Below are positions 1-13,000 of a DNA stretch of 64,000 nucleotides, piece by piece. Numbering within the stretch: the first letter of the stretch is position 1; each line of letters starts with the position of its first letter. A program made the translations under genes and the position numbers. Below the pieces are notes generated by a model. It was given only the letters and a program-made list of their open reading frames with translations, ran no database searches and was not told the DNA's origin. Source of the DNA: Klebsormidium nitens (lineage: Eukaryota > Streptophyta > Klebsormidiophyceae > Klebsormidiales > Klebsormidiaceae); the NCBI GenBank assembly GCA_000708835.1, contig DF237054.1, forward strand, positions 1-64,000, written 5' to 3'.

Positions 1-206
1 TGGTTCGTTCCCTTGCTTATTACTATCACCTGCTTTGAAAGTTCACATCTAATGACACTGTTCTGATATATCTAGACATGGAAGTTATTTGTCCGAGCTG
101 GATTAGTATGCACCGGTAAGCTAGGAACTCCGTACAAGCTGGTCAGTCGAAAGCATCAGATCCTGTCCAACGTGCGATGATTGAAGGACAAAAGTCTGGT
201 GCTCAC

Positions 207-335
207 CGGAAGAAGTTGCTCGACTGGTACCGATTTCTTTTTCGTGTCAACCTCGTTGGGCATGTGCGTCAAGTACTGCTCGGCGTACTCCATGGTGTAG
301 AGCCCACAGTCGAAGTCGTTGTCTTGCTCCGGCAC
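207..335 (-). CDS. Ulp1/SENP-like cysteine protease, single catalytic exon (fragment)
   Basis: This exon reads VPEQDNDFDCGLYTMEYAEQ and onward. That is the C-terminal catalytic motif of the C48 (Ulp1/SENP, SUMO protease) family: the Gln of the oxyanion hole followed by the nucleophile Cys in an N-x-x-DCG context. Enzymes of this family process SUMO or remove it from proteins. The exon is bounded by a CAG acceptor at 336-338 and a GTGAGC donor at 206-201, both on the minus strand, and is open throughout. The His and Asp exons that should precede it were not found, so only part of a gene is visible. CACTA, KDZ and some MULE transposons carry such a domain. The transposase-like ORF that begins less than 1 kb away, on the opposite strand, makes transposon origin the likeliest reading. 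A host SUMO protease cut by the window edge is the alternative. Confidence 0.7.
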
Positions 336-796
336 CTGGACAGAACATCGAAGAAGGAGCCTTGGAGTGTGGTGCATATAAACTCGAAACGTGGCAAGAG
401 TCTCAAAGTGAAATTCAAGCTTGCCCAAATGTTCCCTTCTTTTTGCTTCGTTGGTAAAAGTTGAAAGAAGGAACCGAACCGGAAGAGATTGGGACCACCC
501 TCTTGGCCTTTTCTGTTGACGCGCGAGCGAGTTGTTCAATACCATCATGCATGGGCCAGATGGCGACACACTCCTTTTGAGTATTTTGCCTTTCCTTCAG
601 CTTAACATCTCAGAAATTTGAATTGGTCACACCGTTCTTGATCAGCGACCGGCGCATGAACCGTCTTTTAAACTGAAAAATGGACATTCAATCGAGTGCC
701 GTACTCTGGTTTTGGATCCATACTTCAGCTAAGAAAAATCCTTACAGGCAGAACGCAACGTAATACACAGGGGCAATGTTCAGAAACGGCGCTTGC

Positions 797-908
797 CTTG
801 ATTTCGATGTTGGGCATGCCAGCCTTGGCAAACGGCTTGAGAGGCGCCGTACGCTTTGCAGGGCGAAGGACCGTCGGGTTCTTGAACAGGTACAGCTCAG
901 ACAAGTAC
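797..908 (-). CDS. Possible exon upstream of the Ulp1-like exon, unrecognised
   Basis: On the minus strand a CAG acceptor at 909-911 is followed by 37 open, GC3-rich codons (YLSELYLFKNPTVLRPAKRT and onward) that end at an AAG followed by GCAAGC, a possible GC-AG type donor. The reading looks protein-like (mixed hydrophobic and basic residues, few rare codons). I recognise no family. It lies in the right orientation and at a plausible distance to belong to the same minus-strand transcript as the Ulp1-like exon. The plus strand is also partly open here, so this is a weak call. Confidence 0.25.
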
Positions 909-1000
909 CTGAGCACGAGGTAAAAAGAGAGCTGTATGCTGGCTTAGAGACGACAGGTGCTGTTTGAAAGAAGCACGTGGCTCAGTGAGTACCAAACCAG

Positions 1001-4000
1001 TTGAAGAGGCAAGCGCTGGTTAACTCTCTAGCAGGAAACGGAGGATCGATGCGACCCTGTTTGACGGTTAGGAATGAACAGCTTCGACAGAACCTTCTAA
1101 CAAGCACCCTTGTCGAAATTGCGTGGAAAACCCGTTGGACCAGCCTACCGAACGTTATAAGCAATAGCATTGAGGCTTGGAATGTTTTGGCGGTCGCGGC
1201 GTTCCTGGGGTGCGGAAAATGCTGGATGGAGGGGTGTAAGTACGAGGGGTGCGGCCATGGCACGTACTTCGCAGGTTACGCGCGTCCGGCGCCGCAGAAA
1301 GTCCTTGGCGGGGGACGGGCGATCCTGGCACAGGACTCTCGGAACCGGACGCACCAAGAGCACGTACGGCACGGAACCGCTGTAGAGAAGGGTTTAGAGA
1401 GCGAGGAGCAGTCCGGGGTGAAGGGGGTGTCCTGCATCGCCAAGATGCTGCCGTACTTTAACGTCGTAAAAGGGTTTCCCATAGCGGTGGGGCACGCCTT
1501 TCTGCTCGGAGTGGTGTCCGCCTTTCTGGATACCGTTTTGGCGGACTACAAAACGGAGGGGGAGCGTCCGAACCACGTGGTTACGAAGGCAAACCGGCGG
1601 AAAATGAGCGCGCGGCACGGGAGGCTCGTTTGGACGCACGAGCACGGGCGGCCGGCAAAGGACGTGGTCAAGTACCGGGCGTCCATGACCATGGAGGAGT
1701 TGCTCGTGTTCGTGGAGACCGCGTCCCTGTACGTGTTCCTGGGCTGCCTGCTGAAGGAGCTGGAGACCGCCTGGTTTCACCTGCGCCGGGCGGTGATGCA
1801 CTACTGCCGCATCTCCGACGGGGGGATGGACGAGGCGCGCAGGGAGCGCGCAAAAGCTGACGTGGCCAAGTACGCGAGCATCGTGGAAGAGGTGAGATTT
1901 ATGTTCCTGTTTCTCTTCATTCGCAGGTCCTCTCTCGTCAACCGAAAGTGACGTCAGCTTCAAGACCGAAGAATGACGTCAGCTTGAGAAAGATTGCTTG
2001 AAGAGATGGCGCAAAAGGTATTTTGGTTCAAGAATTCGACAGTTGTTCAATATTGACTTTCTCCTGAACGTGCACAGGTCCAACGGTTCGTGATTGCAGC
2101 TTTGTTGATGATCGGGTTGACGCGTTTTGCTGTTCACAAGGGGTCAATTGCTTTCAATATCGTCACTCCGGTAGATCCTGTTTGGCGGTCCTTCTTCTCC
2201 GGCGGCCCTTTCCGCTCCGGCCCTATTCCGCTCACAAAGTTTTCCGTTCCCGCGCGGCCCTTTCCGCTCCAGCCCTTTCCGCTCCGCCCATTTGCGCTCC
2301 TTTCAAGACCCAATATCCTTTCTTTCGATCGGATACAAGGTTCTGGGTTCTCTTGGTTCAGAACTTTCACCCGACGTCTTCAAAATCTTTTTCCTTCAGT
2401 TCAATGCAGCCAAGCTTGTCTGATTGATCAGTGCATCAATGCGTCCACAGTCGAAGCTCCTTCGTAGGCGGGAATGACTATCCCCTAACCCATATTCTAC
2501 TCGCGTTTCTATTGTCCGTGGAAGCCGGTTCGGATCTCCTGGACAATAACCTCGCGCACTTTCTATCTTCGCACCGAACTTCTGAACTTGTTTCCGTGAT
2601 GGCCTGCCCCACATCAGGGCACAAGTTCTCCCTACTAATCCTTCCGAACCATCGTTTAACCCGTTTTCTTTCCAAAGTGGACCACGGAAATACCGTCCAA
2701 CCGGCGGCGCTTCCAAACCGAGCTTTCAATAGTCCGTTTAGCGACTTGTATACACTGAAATAACGGTTTATCAGGACTCCTCCTAACCATTCTCTGTACC
2801 CAGCTCTGGACGACAAACTCTTTGTGTCCAGTTGTAAACCAGCCTGCCTCCCAAACCAGCAGCACTCCCTACGGACGTTCTATGCAGCGCCAGTTTCGCG
2901 CTCTATTTAGCTCTATACAAGTACACGATCTTCCAACCCAAATCTATCACCCCCACTTTTAAACCCTATTCTTTTTGAGTTAACCCACGGGTCAACCGCC
3001 ACTGCTTACTTTGCCTACGCAAAAGCCTAAGCGCGTCTCATTTCTGAAAGTATCTCCAATCAAAACAAGGTTCCCGTCTGAATCGTACATGCGATTGGTG
3101 AAACCAGGCCGCGAATAAGCTGGTGTAGGCGACCCTCCGACTAAAACGTGAATGTCACCGCCGTCGACTGGCCAGAAATGGGGGCGCACTCATAGCAGGT
3201 TTTTATCTTGTACGTTCAGTCTTCTTTTAGCGACCAGAAGTAAAACGGCCTTACAATCATTGTGCAGGTCATCGGCCCCCAAATGTGCACCATGAATCTG
3301 CACCAGGCTGTCCGGCACGCTTACGAGCAGGAGACCGCCACCGGAAGCACCGCCAAGTCCATGGAGTGGTTCGTCGAGCAGCACGTGGGCGAGCTGAAGA
3401 AGCGAGTGGCGGGCATGACCCGAGAGCCACACAAGGTGGTCGGGAACGACGTGCTGTTGGAGAAGGCGCTGACTGACCGGGTGACGGAGAAGCCGCACTT
3501 CCGAGCGCTGGTCGGGCTTGACGAGGAGAGGGAGCCGGAGGCTTTCAAGGGGCCGACGGACGTGCCCGAGGAGGGCGTCCAGCTGCTCCACGTGGGGCAG
3601 CCACTCGGGGCGTCGCAGCTGAGCCCCGACGAGCTCGCGTCTCTGCAAAATCACGCCGAAACGGTCGGTTTCACAACCGACGTGCAGCGTTGGGAGATCC
3701 ACGAGTTCCGGGCTGCGCGAGTCGGGGACCAGGCCTACCAGTCGAGGGCGCGCTACAGGACGGCCGCTCGGCATTCGTTCAATGTGTCCATCAGCTGGAG
3801 CTCCAGTCAGACGAGGAAGAGAACGGAACACTTTGCCACCCTGGAGCGTTTCCTCAGAGTTCAAGATAGCGCTAGCGCCGGAGTGTTGCGGATAGCCACG
3901 GGGACAGTTTACAAGCAAGCGCGAGCGGAGAAAGGTCTGTCCGTGCTTGATGCCGCCCAGCCATTGAAGGTGGGGGAAGTCATCCCCCTAGAAAGCATCG

Positions 4001-4080
4001 AGTCGAAGGTCGTGTTTGCTCCGCACGACGAGCAGCAAGGCAAGATGTACGTACTTCCGTGTTTCTCAAGGGATCTGTAG
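1001..4080 (+). mobile_element. DNA transposon relic: tnp2/DUF4218-like transposase in two exons
   Basis: Exon A is open from 1001 to 1891 and ends in EE before a GTGAGA donor. Exon B runs from 3268 (after a CAG acceptor) to the stop at 4080. The two join in phase 0. Exon A has a Cys-rich segment (GCGKCWMEGCKYEGCGH) and then a stretch beginning MLPYFNVVKGFPIAVGH. This resembles the CACTA/tnp2 block 'YF-pVk-x-x-iD-x-MH-x-x-xLG', but Ala-Val-Gly stands where Asp-x-Met is usual, so a catalytic acidic residue may be lost. Exon B begins VIGPQMCTMNLHQAV and continues with WFVEQHVGELKKRV, which matches the DUF4218 'NLHq…fpfE-x-x-x-G-x-LK' pattern, and ends in a Tyr/Phe-rich C-terminal block. The true 5' start and the terminal inverted repeats were not found. 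KDZ-type elements are an alternative class. The family call comes from remembered patterns. Confidence 0.65.
2206..2300 (+). repeat. Short tandem repeat, about 15-bp unit CCCTTTCCGCTCC
   Basis: Five imperfect copies of a unit related to CCCTTTCCGCTCCGG begin near 2206, 2221, 2258, 2273 and 2287. They sit in the putative transposase intron. No coding role is seen; the overlapping open frame is a by-product of the repeat. Confidence 0.6.
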
Positions 4081-7000
4081 GATTATGTGCGCTCGTGCCA
4101 GTCACCAAGGCTAGAGAATGGTGTTGCATAACTGACTACAGACAGACTTGTGCGCCGTCTTGACAACACCGTCCGGCCAATCAAATTTCGAGCAAGATTC
4201 GTCAATCGAGGGCTGGCCGTTAATCGAAGATGAACTGTTTCTGCAATGAACCTCTGCATTCATCACTTTTTCATACCATTCACTGAGCCGTATCGATGAA
4301 TGCATTGCATCATCAGTCAACTTAGGAACACAATGTATATGCAATCAAACATGGGCCATGAATCTGAGGTATACATTCCATGATGCCGTCGCGGATTGCA
4401 AGTGTGTGGATGGCCTACATGCCGTCGGGCATCAATGATTGATGTGGAGCTCTTCTTATATGCATGAGTGCAGCCGCGCCGTCACTGCTACGGTAAGGCG
4501 GCGCCGGCCTTATACATGATCGATTGTCGTTCAACAGATCATTAGCTTTGATGAGGTCAAATAGGATTTCTCAGATGTCTATACCTATACGGCCTGTTCA
4601 GAAAATGAAATCCACTGCCAACGTATACGGTATGGTGCCGCCGTGCGCTGCGGTGGGGCGGCAACTGCTTGAACGCGCCCGCGGCTGGCCGCTCGGCCGC
4701 GCCACCGTCCCTGTATGCTTGCACCACAGCGGAACGCGTCAGACGCGCGCTTAGCAGCTAGCACGGCGCGCCATGCGCAGGCGCTGCCAGAAAGTCATCG
4801 GAGGCTCTTCGTGGGGTCTGTGAGTGGTTTAGACTCTTCAGGCAAATGCCATGACAAACCGGACACAACTCGGACAGGTTTCGGACAACCTTCGGACCGT
4901 CCAGGGTTGTCCGCTTTCAGTCTCGTGACTGCAGACAAGCGCCGGACATGGGATAGGGGTTTCGGACACAGCCCGGACTCCGTTCGGACAAAAGGCTTTC
5001 TCACAGTGAAAAGAGATCAGATCTGGACCAGCTCGCTGAATCGGAACGGTAACGTGTTTGCACTAAGGCACGTAAAGATCCATGTGAACTAAAGGGCCTA
5101 GCAGCGTGCTTCTGGACGGGGACGCTCAATTGAACTCTGCGCCAGTACGTCTCGGCAGCAACCAGGGCCTCGATGGCAAAGCCTTGCAACCAGAGGAAAA
5201 AACACTCACATAACTCACAACAGCTGAAGACGTCGTGGGCATTTTGATGATCCTCCTTTTTGGACGAGTTGAAAGACCGTGAAAAGAATGGGTCAGCTTC
5301 AAGAAGGAACGTCTAGGTTGGTAACAGTTTTAATTACCACCTCGAGTAGCTCGAACTTGACGCTCACTTCCTGGACTCGTGGGCTGTGGAGCAGAAGGAA
5401 TTCATTATCTCCAAGTCGAGAGCCTCGAAACTATGATCGAGCAAGTCGCCGTGCGAGGTAAGGAGTCTTTGGAATCCAATCTTGAAAAACGCTTCCTTGA
5501 TTTGAGCTGGAAAGTCAGGTCCGTTGGTTGGGTCGCCACGAGTCCCAAAGTCAGAAGACAGAGAGCAGATCGGCAATCATGATGGCTTCAGCACAGCGGT
5601 CATTCGAGGCGCCGTGAGGCCCTGCTTAATGATCTAGCCGGCAGGATCCTCAGTCCTCGCTTCACATCAGCGCCGTAAGATGCGAAATTCGTCAAAGCTG
5701 TCGGCCCTGGAAGGAACAAAGAAGTTGAGTGAATTCTTAGTCTTCACATCCTTTCCGGTGCACGGATCTCGTCGGGGCAGAGAGTCGACGCGGCACACTT
5801 ACAACACCTGGTCTGAACTTCCATAACAACCAGAGACGGATTGGCCGGCCCCGACAAACGGTTATTACGAAAGCGCCGTAGCAGATACCTTGTGATCTCT
5901 ACGAGATCTTGACGATCGATAAAGAAAAGCAACTTTCGTGCAACTTGAGACATGACCAACCCGACTAACACGAAGTTAAGAAAGGTAGTGCGCCATTCCT
6001 CTCGTCGTCATTCCACAGTACTCGCTCTCTGAGCAGCACTCGTTATGAGGCCATCCCGTAGGTGCTGAGGCATCATCGACAACAGGTTCAATTCGGGACG
6101 TTAATGGCGGGATGAGTCCTTACTTTTGGCATGAGGAAAAAGCGCGGGTCCACAGTGCTTCTGCGGAGTAAGTTCGTTTGGACCAGCATACGGACCTCAA
6201 TTTTCAAGCATTTGTTCGCTTTGGCCTGGCACATGAAATCGTGAATGCAGAACCTCGTCTAGGAATACTCGTTTGAAAATCTTGCTTGATTAAGGCATAC
6301 AAGATAGGTTCATCGAGGGCAGATTGTACGTACATCTAATTTAACGCTACTCCCACGTCGTCTGCTCTGTCAGTAGCCTCTGCCTCCCGGATAAAGAATT
6401 GTCGATGCTGCCTTCTGCAATGATAAGTTCGACCGTCGAATTTCGCTGAGGTTGAAGCATTTTCCTACCTTTTAGCTAGATAGTCTTTAGAGCTCCTGGC
6501 TTGAAATGAATCACAAATTAGTAACACCACTTTTTGGCATCTTCCTGGAGAAACATGAGATATGAGCCACGAGCCACGAGCTTTGGCCCACTTCAGCAAG
6601 AATCCTAGCCACCGTCCGGAGTTCAATGAACGTGCAACTAACCGTTCTGAGAAGCCGCAGTGAATCATTCGATCGGGACCGGAACGAATGACAACCGCTG
6701 ACGTAGGGGTGATGAGTCGTTTCCAAGTGCCAACATTGCAGTATTTGGACGCGGTGGCAGCCAGATTATATAACACGGCGCGGTCGACCCGCGGATACAG
6801 GAATCCCCGCACCTGGGCTTCATGAAATCAGAGTTGTCCCCTCACGTTGGTTTCTCCACTAAAGTTGGCAGGAAAGGACGAGAAAGATTGTATTTCGTAT
6901 CATGAACGGAATTCAGCCGGAAGCCCAGATTGCCGATGGCACGTGCGCCCCTGCTGGAAGGGAAGGCGGGATATACACACCTCTCGGCCAAGAACCGCTG

Positions 7001-10000
7001 GCCTTCGACGATCCAACAGAACGATGATTGTCAGATCGGCAGGCCCACAGAAACGGCAAGGCCAGAAAGGCCGATGTTGTGCAAAATTGCTTTCTTGGCA
7101 CTGGCATGCGCGGAATCTGTGTTACCAAAATTGCCCAGCAGGATCCCGCGCTTGGTCTTGGGTACGCGCCGACAGTACTGCTCAAACGTCAAACGAAATG
7201 AAATCAGCAAGTTTCTTCTGCGCACCAGCCAAAGGATGACTTCGAGAAAGGTCGACCTTGCTTCCAGCTCCGCTTGGCATGAAGTAAGACGTTGTTGCTG
7301 CCGTGGGTGGAGCTTTCTACTACATGCCCCGCTTTCGAGCTCAGCACTTTCATTTGCCCTGCCGTTAGCGTTAGCGCGTCGACCGGCCGCGCAAGGCCCA
7401 TTCCGTGCCGCACATGAAAAAACAAATCAGGAGATCAGGTCTAGAAAGGAGGTGCAAGTATATATCACATTCTCTTGCTTGGAAGCTGCGAAACGTTCTT
7501 TTCATATCGATGAGCAGCTCGCAGAAACGTTGACTTGTTCTTGGACAAACAGGGCAACAAAAGACCTTAGCGGCTTTTAGCCAAGTGTCAACTTTCACAC
7601 AGGCGCAATCAGAGTCAACTGAGGTCGCCATTGGATAAAGCCCTATCAAACAACAGCAAAACGCGAGTAAAAGCAGAGCGCGACGTATGTTCGTTCGGAA
7701 GCTTCCTTGGGTCGTCTGAGAGACCTGTTGATAAGAAGACGCCGCCGTCTCGAAAGAGGAAGCTGTGAGCCCAAGCCAATGCGTCACTTTCCGTTGAGAA
7801 TAAAAGTCCAAACTTGTCGCCGTTCTCGATGACGACGCACTGAAACAGTCACGACACGAATTTTTGAACAAAATGGCGTCATGACAAGAGGACCTGAGGC
7901 TATTGTTGGGTCTCAAGTGCTTGCCCCATTACCTCGACTGCCCATCATAGCCTTGGGATCAAAGTCTCATGAGATTTGAGAAGGTGCAGGAGTAGAGGAA
8001 CTGAAGAAACCGTCATCGGGCTTCGTTTGATTGCATACCAGAGCGCGTATAAAGCACACAAAGACAAAACATCTCTGCCACTGTTTTTGAACGAGGTTGA
8101 AGAAAGCAGATGCTAGATGAGTCGGAGCGGCCTGAAACTGTTGACAGGCGGGAAACGTCTGCTAATCGCTTACGAAGCGGGTGTGCGGTGGCGCGGCACC
8201 CGAAATACCGTGACGGGTCAGCCTGATGGCACCATATGTGAATGAAAACTGGCCTTTCAACGTTAGATGACAATCTGCAGCCCGTTCGAGGAGCTGAAAG
8301 CCAAGGCCTCGACAAATTGAAGAGATCCCAGAATGCAATATTGATATTTCTGATGCAGAGATGTCGCTACGCGACTTTTACGGCATGTGTTAGCTCAGCA
8401 CCGATCTTGCAAGTGGTCGAGGCTTCACATCCAAACACACGGAAAGCCCGGACACCGCCTAGACGCTGTGTACCCGCTCTCTTACTACGTAGCTTACACG
8501 ACAGGGCTGCGTGGCACTGGGATAGAAAGCTTCGCCCCACCAAGCACCAACGTCCGTTTAGCAATTGTACATAAGTCTATATAAGTTACCAGTGATACAA
8601 ACAGACTGCGTGAAGGAGGACAGTAAAGCGCAAACCGTTGCAGCGGCCACATGGTTTTCAAGCAACGCACTCATATGCATAAAGGCCGTACCGGCCGACA
8701 TCACTTTAGCCGGCGAAACGAACGACTTCAGCAAGCTGACCACATGCTTCTAACGTCGCCACAAAGATTGTGGACGACCCCAGCAGGACACTGCATCATA
8801 GCCGTCTCCAACCAGCCTGCCCCACTCGAAAGCAGATTTGGCAGCGATACTGTAGCGCACCTAGGTACTGGAGAAAAGGATTTCACCTCCCATTCGATGC
8901 CGTTCTCCGCACGGCCAGTTTGACGGGCCAGACGGTGGCAAGCAGTGCCGCGAGACTTATGATGATCTGCCTGGCAAACGCTCGCTTGCAGTGACTCATT
9001 CAACGGAGTAAAAGGTAGCGGTGTCTACAAGGTCACAAGCTTAGATTGTCTGGATCACACTTTGCCAATCGAGCGCGATTGGGATTGCGACACGAGAAAC
9101 ATTCAAAGAGTTGTTCAAGGATCAATCAAGGTAATTCCATCGAAACGGAATCGCTAGAGCCCGTTCCTTCGAAGAGCTTTCTGATTGAAGTAGTCACATA
9201 CCAAGAGGCCTATTCCTCGCAACCGTCCGTCAAAGTTGTTAAATGGATCCAAAAGGCTTGCACCGTCAGATAGCAATGGGGATTATAAAGAACTTTTGTC
9301 CAGTGGTTCATGCGGGGAGACCGCTACGAGTGATTGGGCACTGTTTCGAATGTGCCCAGAGCCAGCTGTCACATCTTTACCACTTGCTTCTTACGATAAG
9401 CGAGTACAAGGCCAAGTGCACACAGTCTGGCCCAGCATTTGAGAAAGACGTTGTGAGGGCCAGCAGGTTGCAGGTTCTACTTGGGTAAGCTACTAAGCTA
9501 CGCACTTCATAATCCTCTGGAGTTGCGTGAGGGGTCGCGAGATGCCTCAATTCCAAGTGCCTCGAGGTTCCTTGATAAGCTCGTCTAGTTTCTTTTCAGA
9601 GAAAGATCGGGCCTGCTCATCGACTGGGCCGATGGTTGCGGGTCACTTTGATTCTGGGGTGTGCCGCGCAATGAGTATGAGTTTGTAACACGACGAGCTG
9701 TTACCAAGCATTCAAGCTCGCCCTGGCGTTATCAAAGGAGCCGACGAAAAATGAGGCGTACTCTTATCAACAAGCCTCGGATCTCTGTCTCTGAATCATT
9801 GCCAGCAAGCAGCTCTTACCCTTTTCTCAACTCACGACGTGCTCTTTGGAGCTTGTGCAGTCCTCAAACACAAATTTGGCTGAATTAATCATTCTCAAGC
9901 ATTTCATTCAGAAGCGGCTATGCAAGATTCTCCATAGAGACGGTATCAAGATTGCAGACTTTCCAACTGAATTTAACATACGAAGAAGGGGACGGAACTC

Positions 10001-13000
10001 ACTGGCCAAGCCTGAAACTCGAACTCAAAGCCGCCTATTAATTTCAGTGAAATGCAGCGCGCTGGCTAAGATAAAGAACGCATGCGGAGGGCTCTGCTCA
10101 ATGGAGCGACAAGCTTTCTGATGGATGCAAGATCGACCGCCCATTCGATCTGTTTGCTGCCTGGCCGCAAATCACTGCAGATTGGTCGGCAAACCGCGCA
10201 GCAAACGGCCTTTTAGACAGCACAGCCAGCTTCTCTAAAGAAATTCGATCGAGAAACAAACCTCAGAGGAGTTGAAAGCCAGACTTTTCAGCAAGAGATT
10301 GGCCGCACCGATTGAACGGAGAAGATCCGAACGAGCGGCGACAAAAAGCGTCGCGCAAAGCGCAATCCGTGATGACATACGTAACTAGATGGGGAAGACG
10401 GGCGCCGACTCCTCGTAAGCCTTCCAAACGTTTTGTTTTATGACTGCTTTTTTCACGAGTAGCATCATCACAGAAGGCAGACAGCGAATAAGGCCATCAG
10501 TTTGGCGCCTCAAAACTGGCGTCTTCATTGCTCCCGAATCTTTAGATCAAGAAATGATGAAAACTCATCCCAACTAGCACAGGCGGAGCGGTTCTAGACA
10601 GGGCATGCTACTCCAACATCCACACGGTATCTAGTTGGCGCCGAAGCATTGAAGAGATTTAAAGCGTGTCACCGCGAGCCATATCAATTAGGAAGACTAC
10701 GTGGATTGAACCAGATAAATGGGCTGGCGGCAGGCACCTGTGAACCCCAGCTTATTCAATTCAAAGCCGTCTTGTGTTCAGCATCAGCATCAGCTCTTGG
10801 TCAGGGACAAGTTGGTGGACGCCAACCCCTGCTTTGCTTCATTGCTTTCCAAAAAGACGGGTTTGTACCCGGCAGATTCTCAACACTCGAGATTCAAACT
10901 GAGCGCAAAGCAGAAGTGAGACTGTAGGAGTCAGAACTAAAATTCGAAGCCACTCTGTTCAGGCTCCATTCCTTGCACAAACCCTTGAGCTGTTTACTGG
11001 GCAGGGAGAAGAAGGTTATGCAGAACCGGGTAGGCTTTAGAGCTGAGGGGTTTGTACGCTATTCAAGTCTTGTAATCGGTTCTATCGTCACGTAATACTT
11101 TTGTCGCCGGCCAACGAAAAGGCAGGTAATGTAAAAGGGGGAAGAAACGGAAGGGCCATCACTGCAGTACGACCAACATTGCCAAAAACAATTGAAGTTT
11201 TCGAAACGCCAGCCGATGTATCGGTGAAATGACAGGCTTCCCTTGTCCTTTGATTCAAGCAGAGACTTGAACCGCACGAGGCCGCTCCAGCACCTCTGAG
11301 ACGCGAATGCCTTACTGTCCGTATTCCTTGGTACGTCAAGAGCGGCCGATGTTAACAGGCACACCAGCGTGTGAGGTGCTGCTTGAGCACAGGCACAGCC
11401 GGTCGCTTACTCAGTCTGGAATGATCGCAGTCCTTTTGAATATCGATCTGACGTTTTTAGACGTCCTCGAGGTTTGACCGCGCCGAGACCCACAGAACAA
11501 AGCGTACTAGACCGTGTAGCCACCTCGCAAATCAAAGGTTTGTCGTTTTGCCTCGCATCGCCATTATTAAAAAGTCTCTTCGAGTAGGCCCGGCCACAGG
11601 GGACGGCAGGCGCCTCGACCTGGTGTCGCCCCAGTTTGCAATGTTGGGTTTCGGTTCGAAGCAGCCCATTTGCAGCATGTCATTGCCTTTGGTCATTACC
11701 AAGCAGATCACACGAACCAACGAAAAACCTGAAGCAATATGATAATAATGGTGTAAAAAAGAGAGAGACACTGAAAGTTGCTAAAGCGGGAACAGCTTCT
11801 CATGATTGCATATATTGGCGATTTGTTGCCTTCCTATCTATGCATGACGTTGCCGTACCTGTTGGTGTCTCCACCATCAATCCCCATTACCTTTTCGTTC
11901 TCATTTCAACATGGAAACATCGTGCAAATCGCTAAGATGCCAGAATCACCAGCAGAGCCTACTCCGATGGTGTCTGCTGCAAGCAAAATTCAAGCGCAGC
12001 CTATAACGCAGACGGATGTCCACGGAGACAGAGCAAAGGCAACTAATAAATGCAAGTAATTGGAGTAGAAGCCTGGCCTGAGGCAGATTCAACAGGGGTC
12101 CTGGAAAGATAGGTGGTCGACCAGATGGGCTAAAATGCTTACAATGGAGACTGAGAGCCGACTAGACGAGCTTTTCGCACGGTTTCGAAGTCCCGATCCC
12201 AACCGGTACGTAGATTTCTTTCCAAGTAGAACGACAACGGTAGCATCTCGAATCCGTCAATCGGAAGGCATTGCGCTCCAACGTGTGGCCAGTATTGTCA
12301 TGGCTTTGGATTTGAGCACTTTGACACCCTGGGTAAGATCCAATTAGAACGTCGATCGCGGACAGGTAATATTTGAAGTCAAGCAGAATAGATTTGGCTG
12401 GGAGGATCATGATGAATGTTAACAGCTCGCATGATGTGTCTGACTGCTTAAGCATCTCTAAGACTTCGGGTTTCTTGCCTAATAGTCAAACAGCGTGTGC
12501 GGAGCATTTCTGCAACAGCAGGCCGTGCTCAGCTCATGACTTGGACCTTCCGAAATAGGAAGCGTCAGCAGACGGATAGAGTGTATCTGAGGCACTGACA
12601 GCCCCGACTTGTAATGCTTCATTGCCCCCTCTCCTGCACAGTTCGTTGGACCATCAAAAGCATTCTTATCGTTCAACCCATCTCAAGACATACTGCACAA
12701 GTAAGGAGTGCTGAAAGTTTTCTGGGCCGCCCCGTCCAAGGACAGAGTTGCATTTTCAGCAATGACGATGAGTAATTCTTTCATGCACCGCCTGGTACAT
12801 GTGCTGGAAGAACGCTGGTCAGTCTGATGGGCTGTGACTCAGCCCACACGTCCAAAAACGAAAAATGCTAGTGTTCGCTTTGAGACGACAAAGCCACGAA
12901 GCCTCATTTTCATCTGCCGGAAGGGGGTCGAAAGCGTGATCCTTACATCTGCTTGCCCTCGGCTTCTTTCAGCAAGCTCAATGATGCAAACGTGTGCTTC

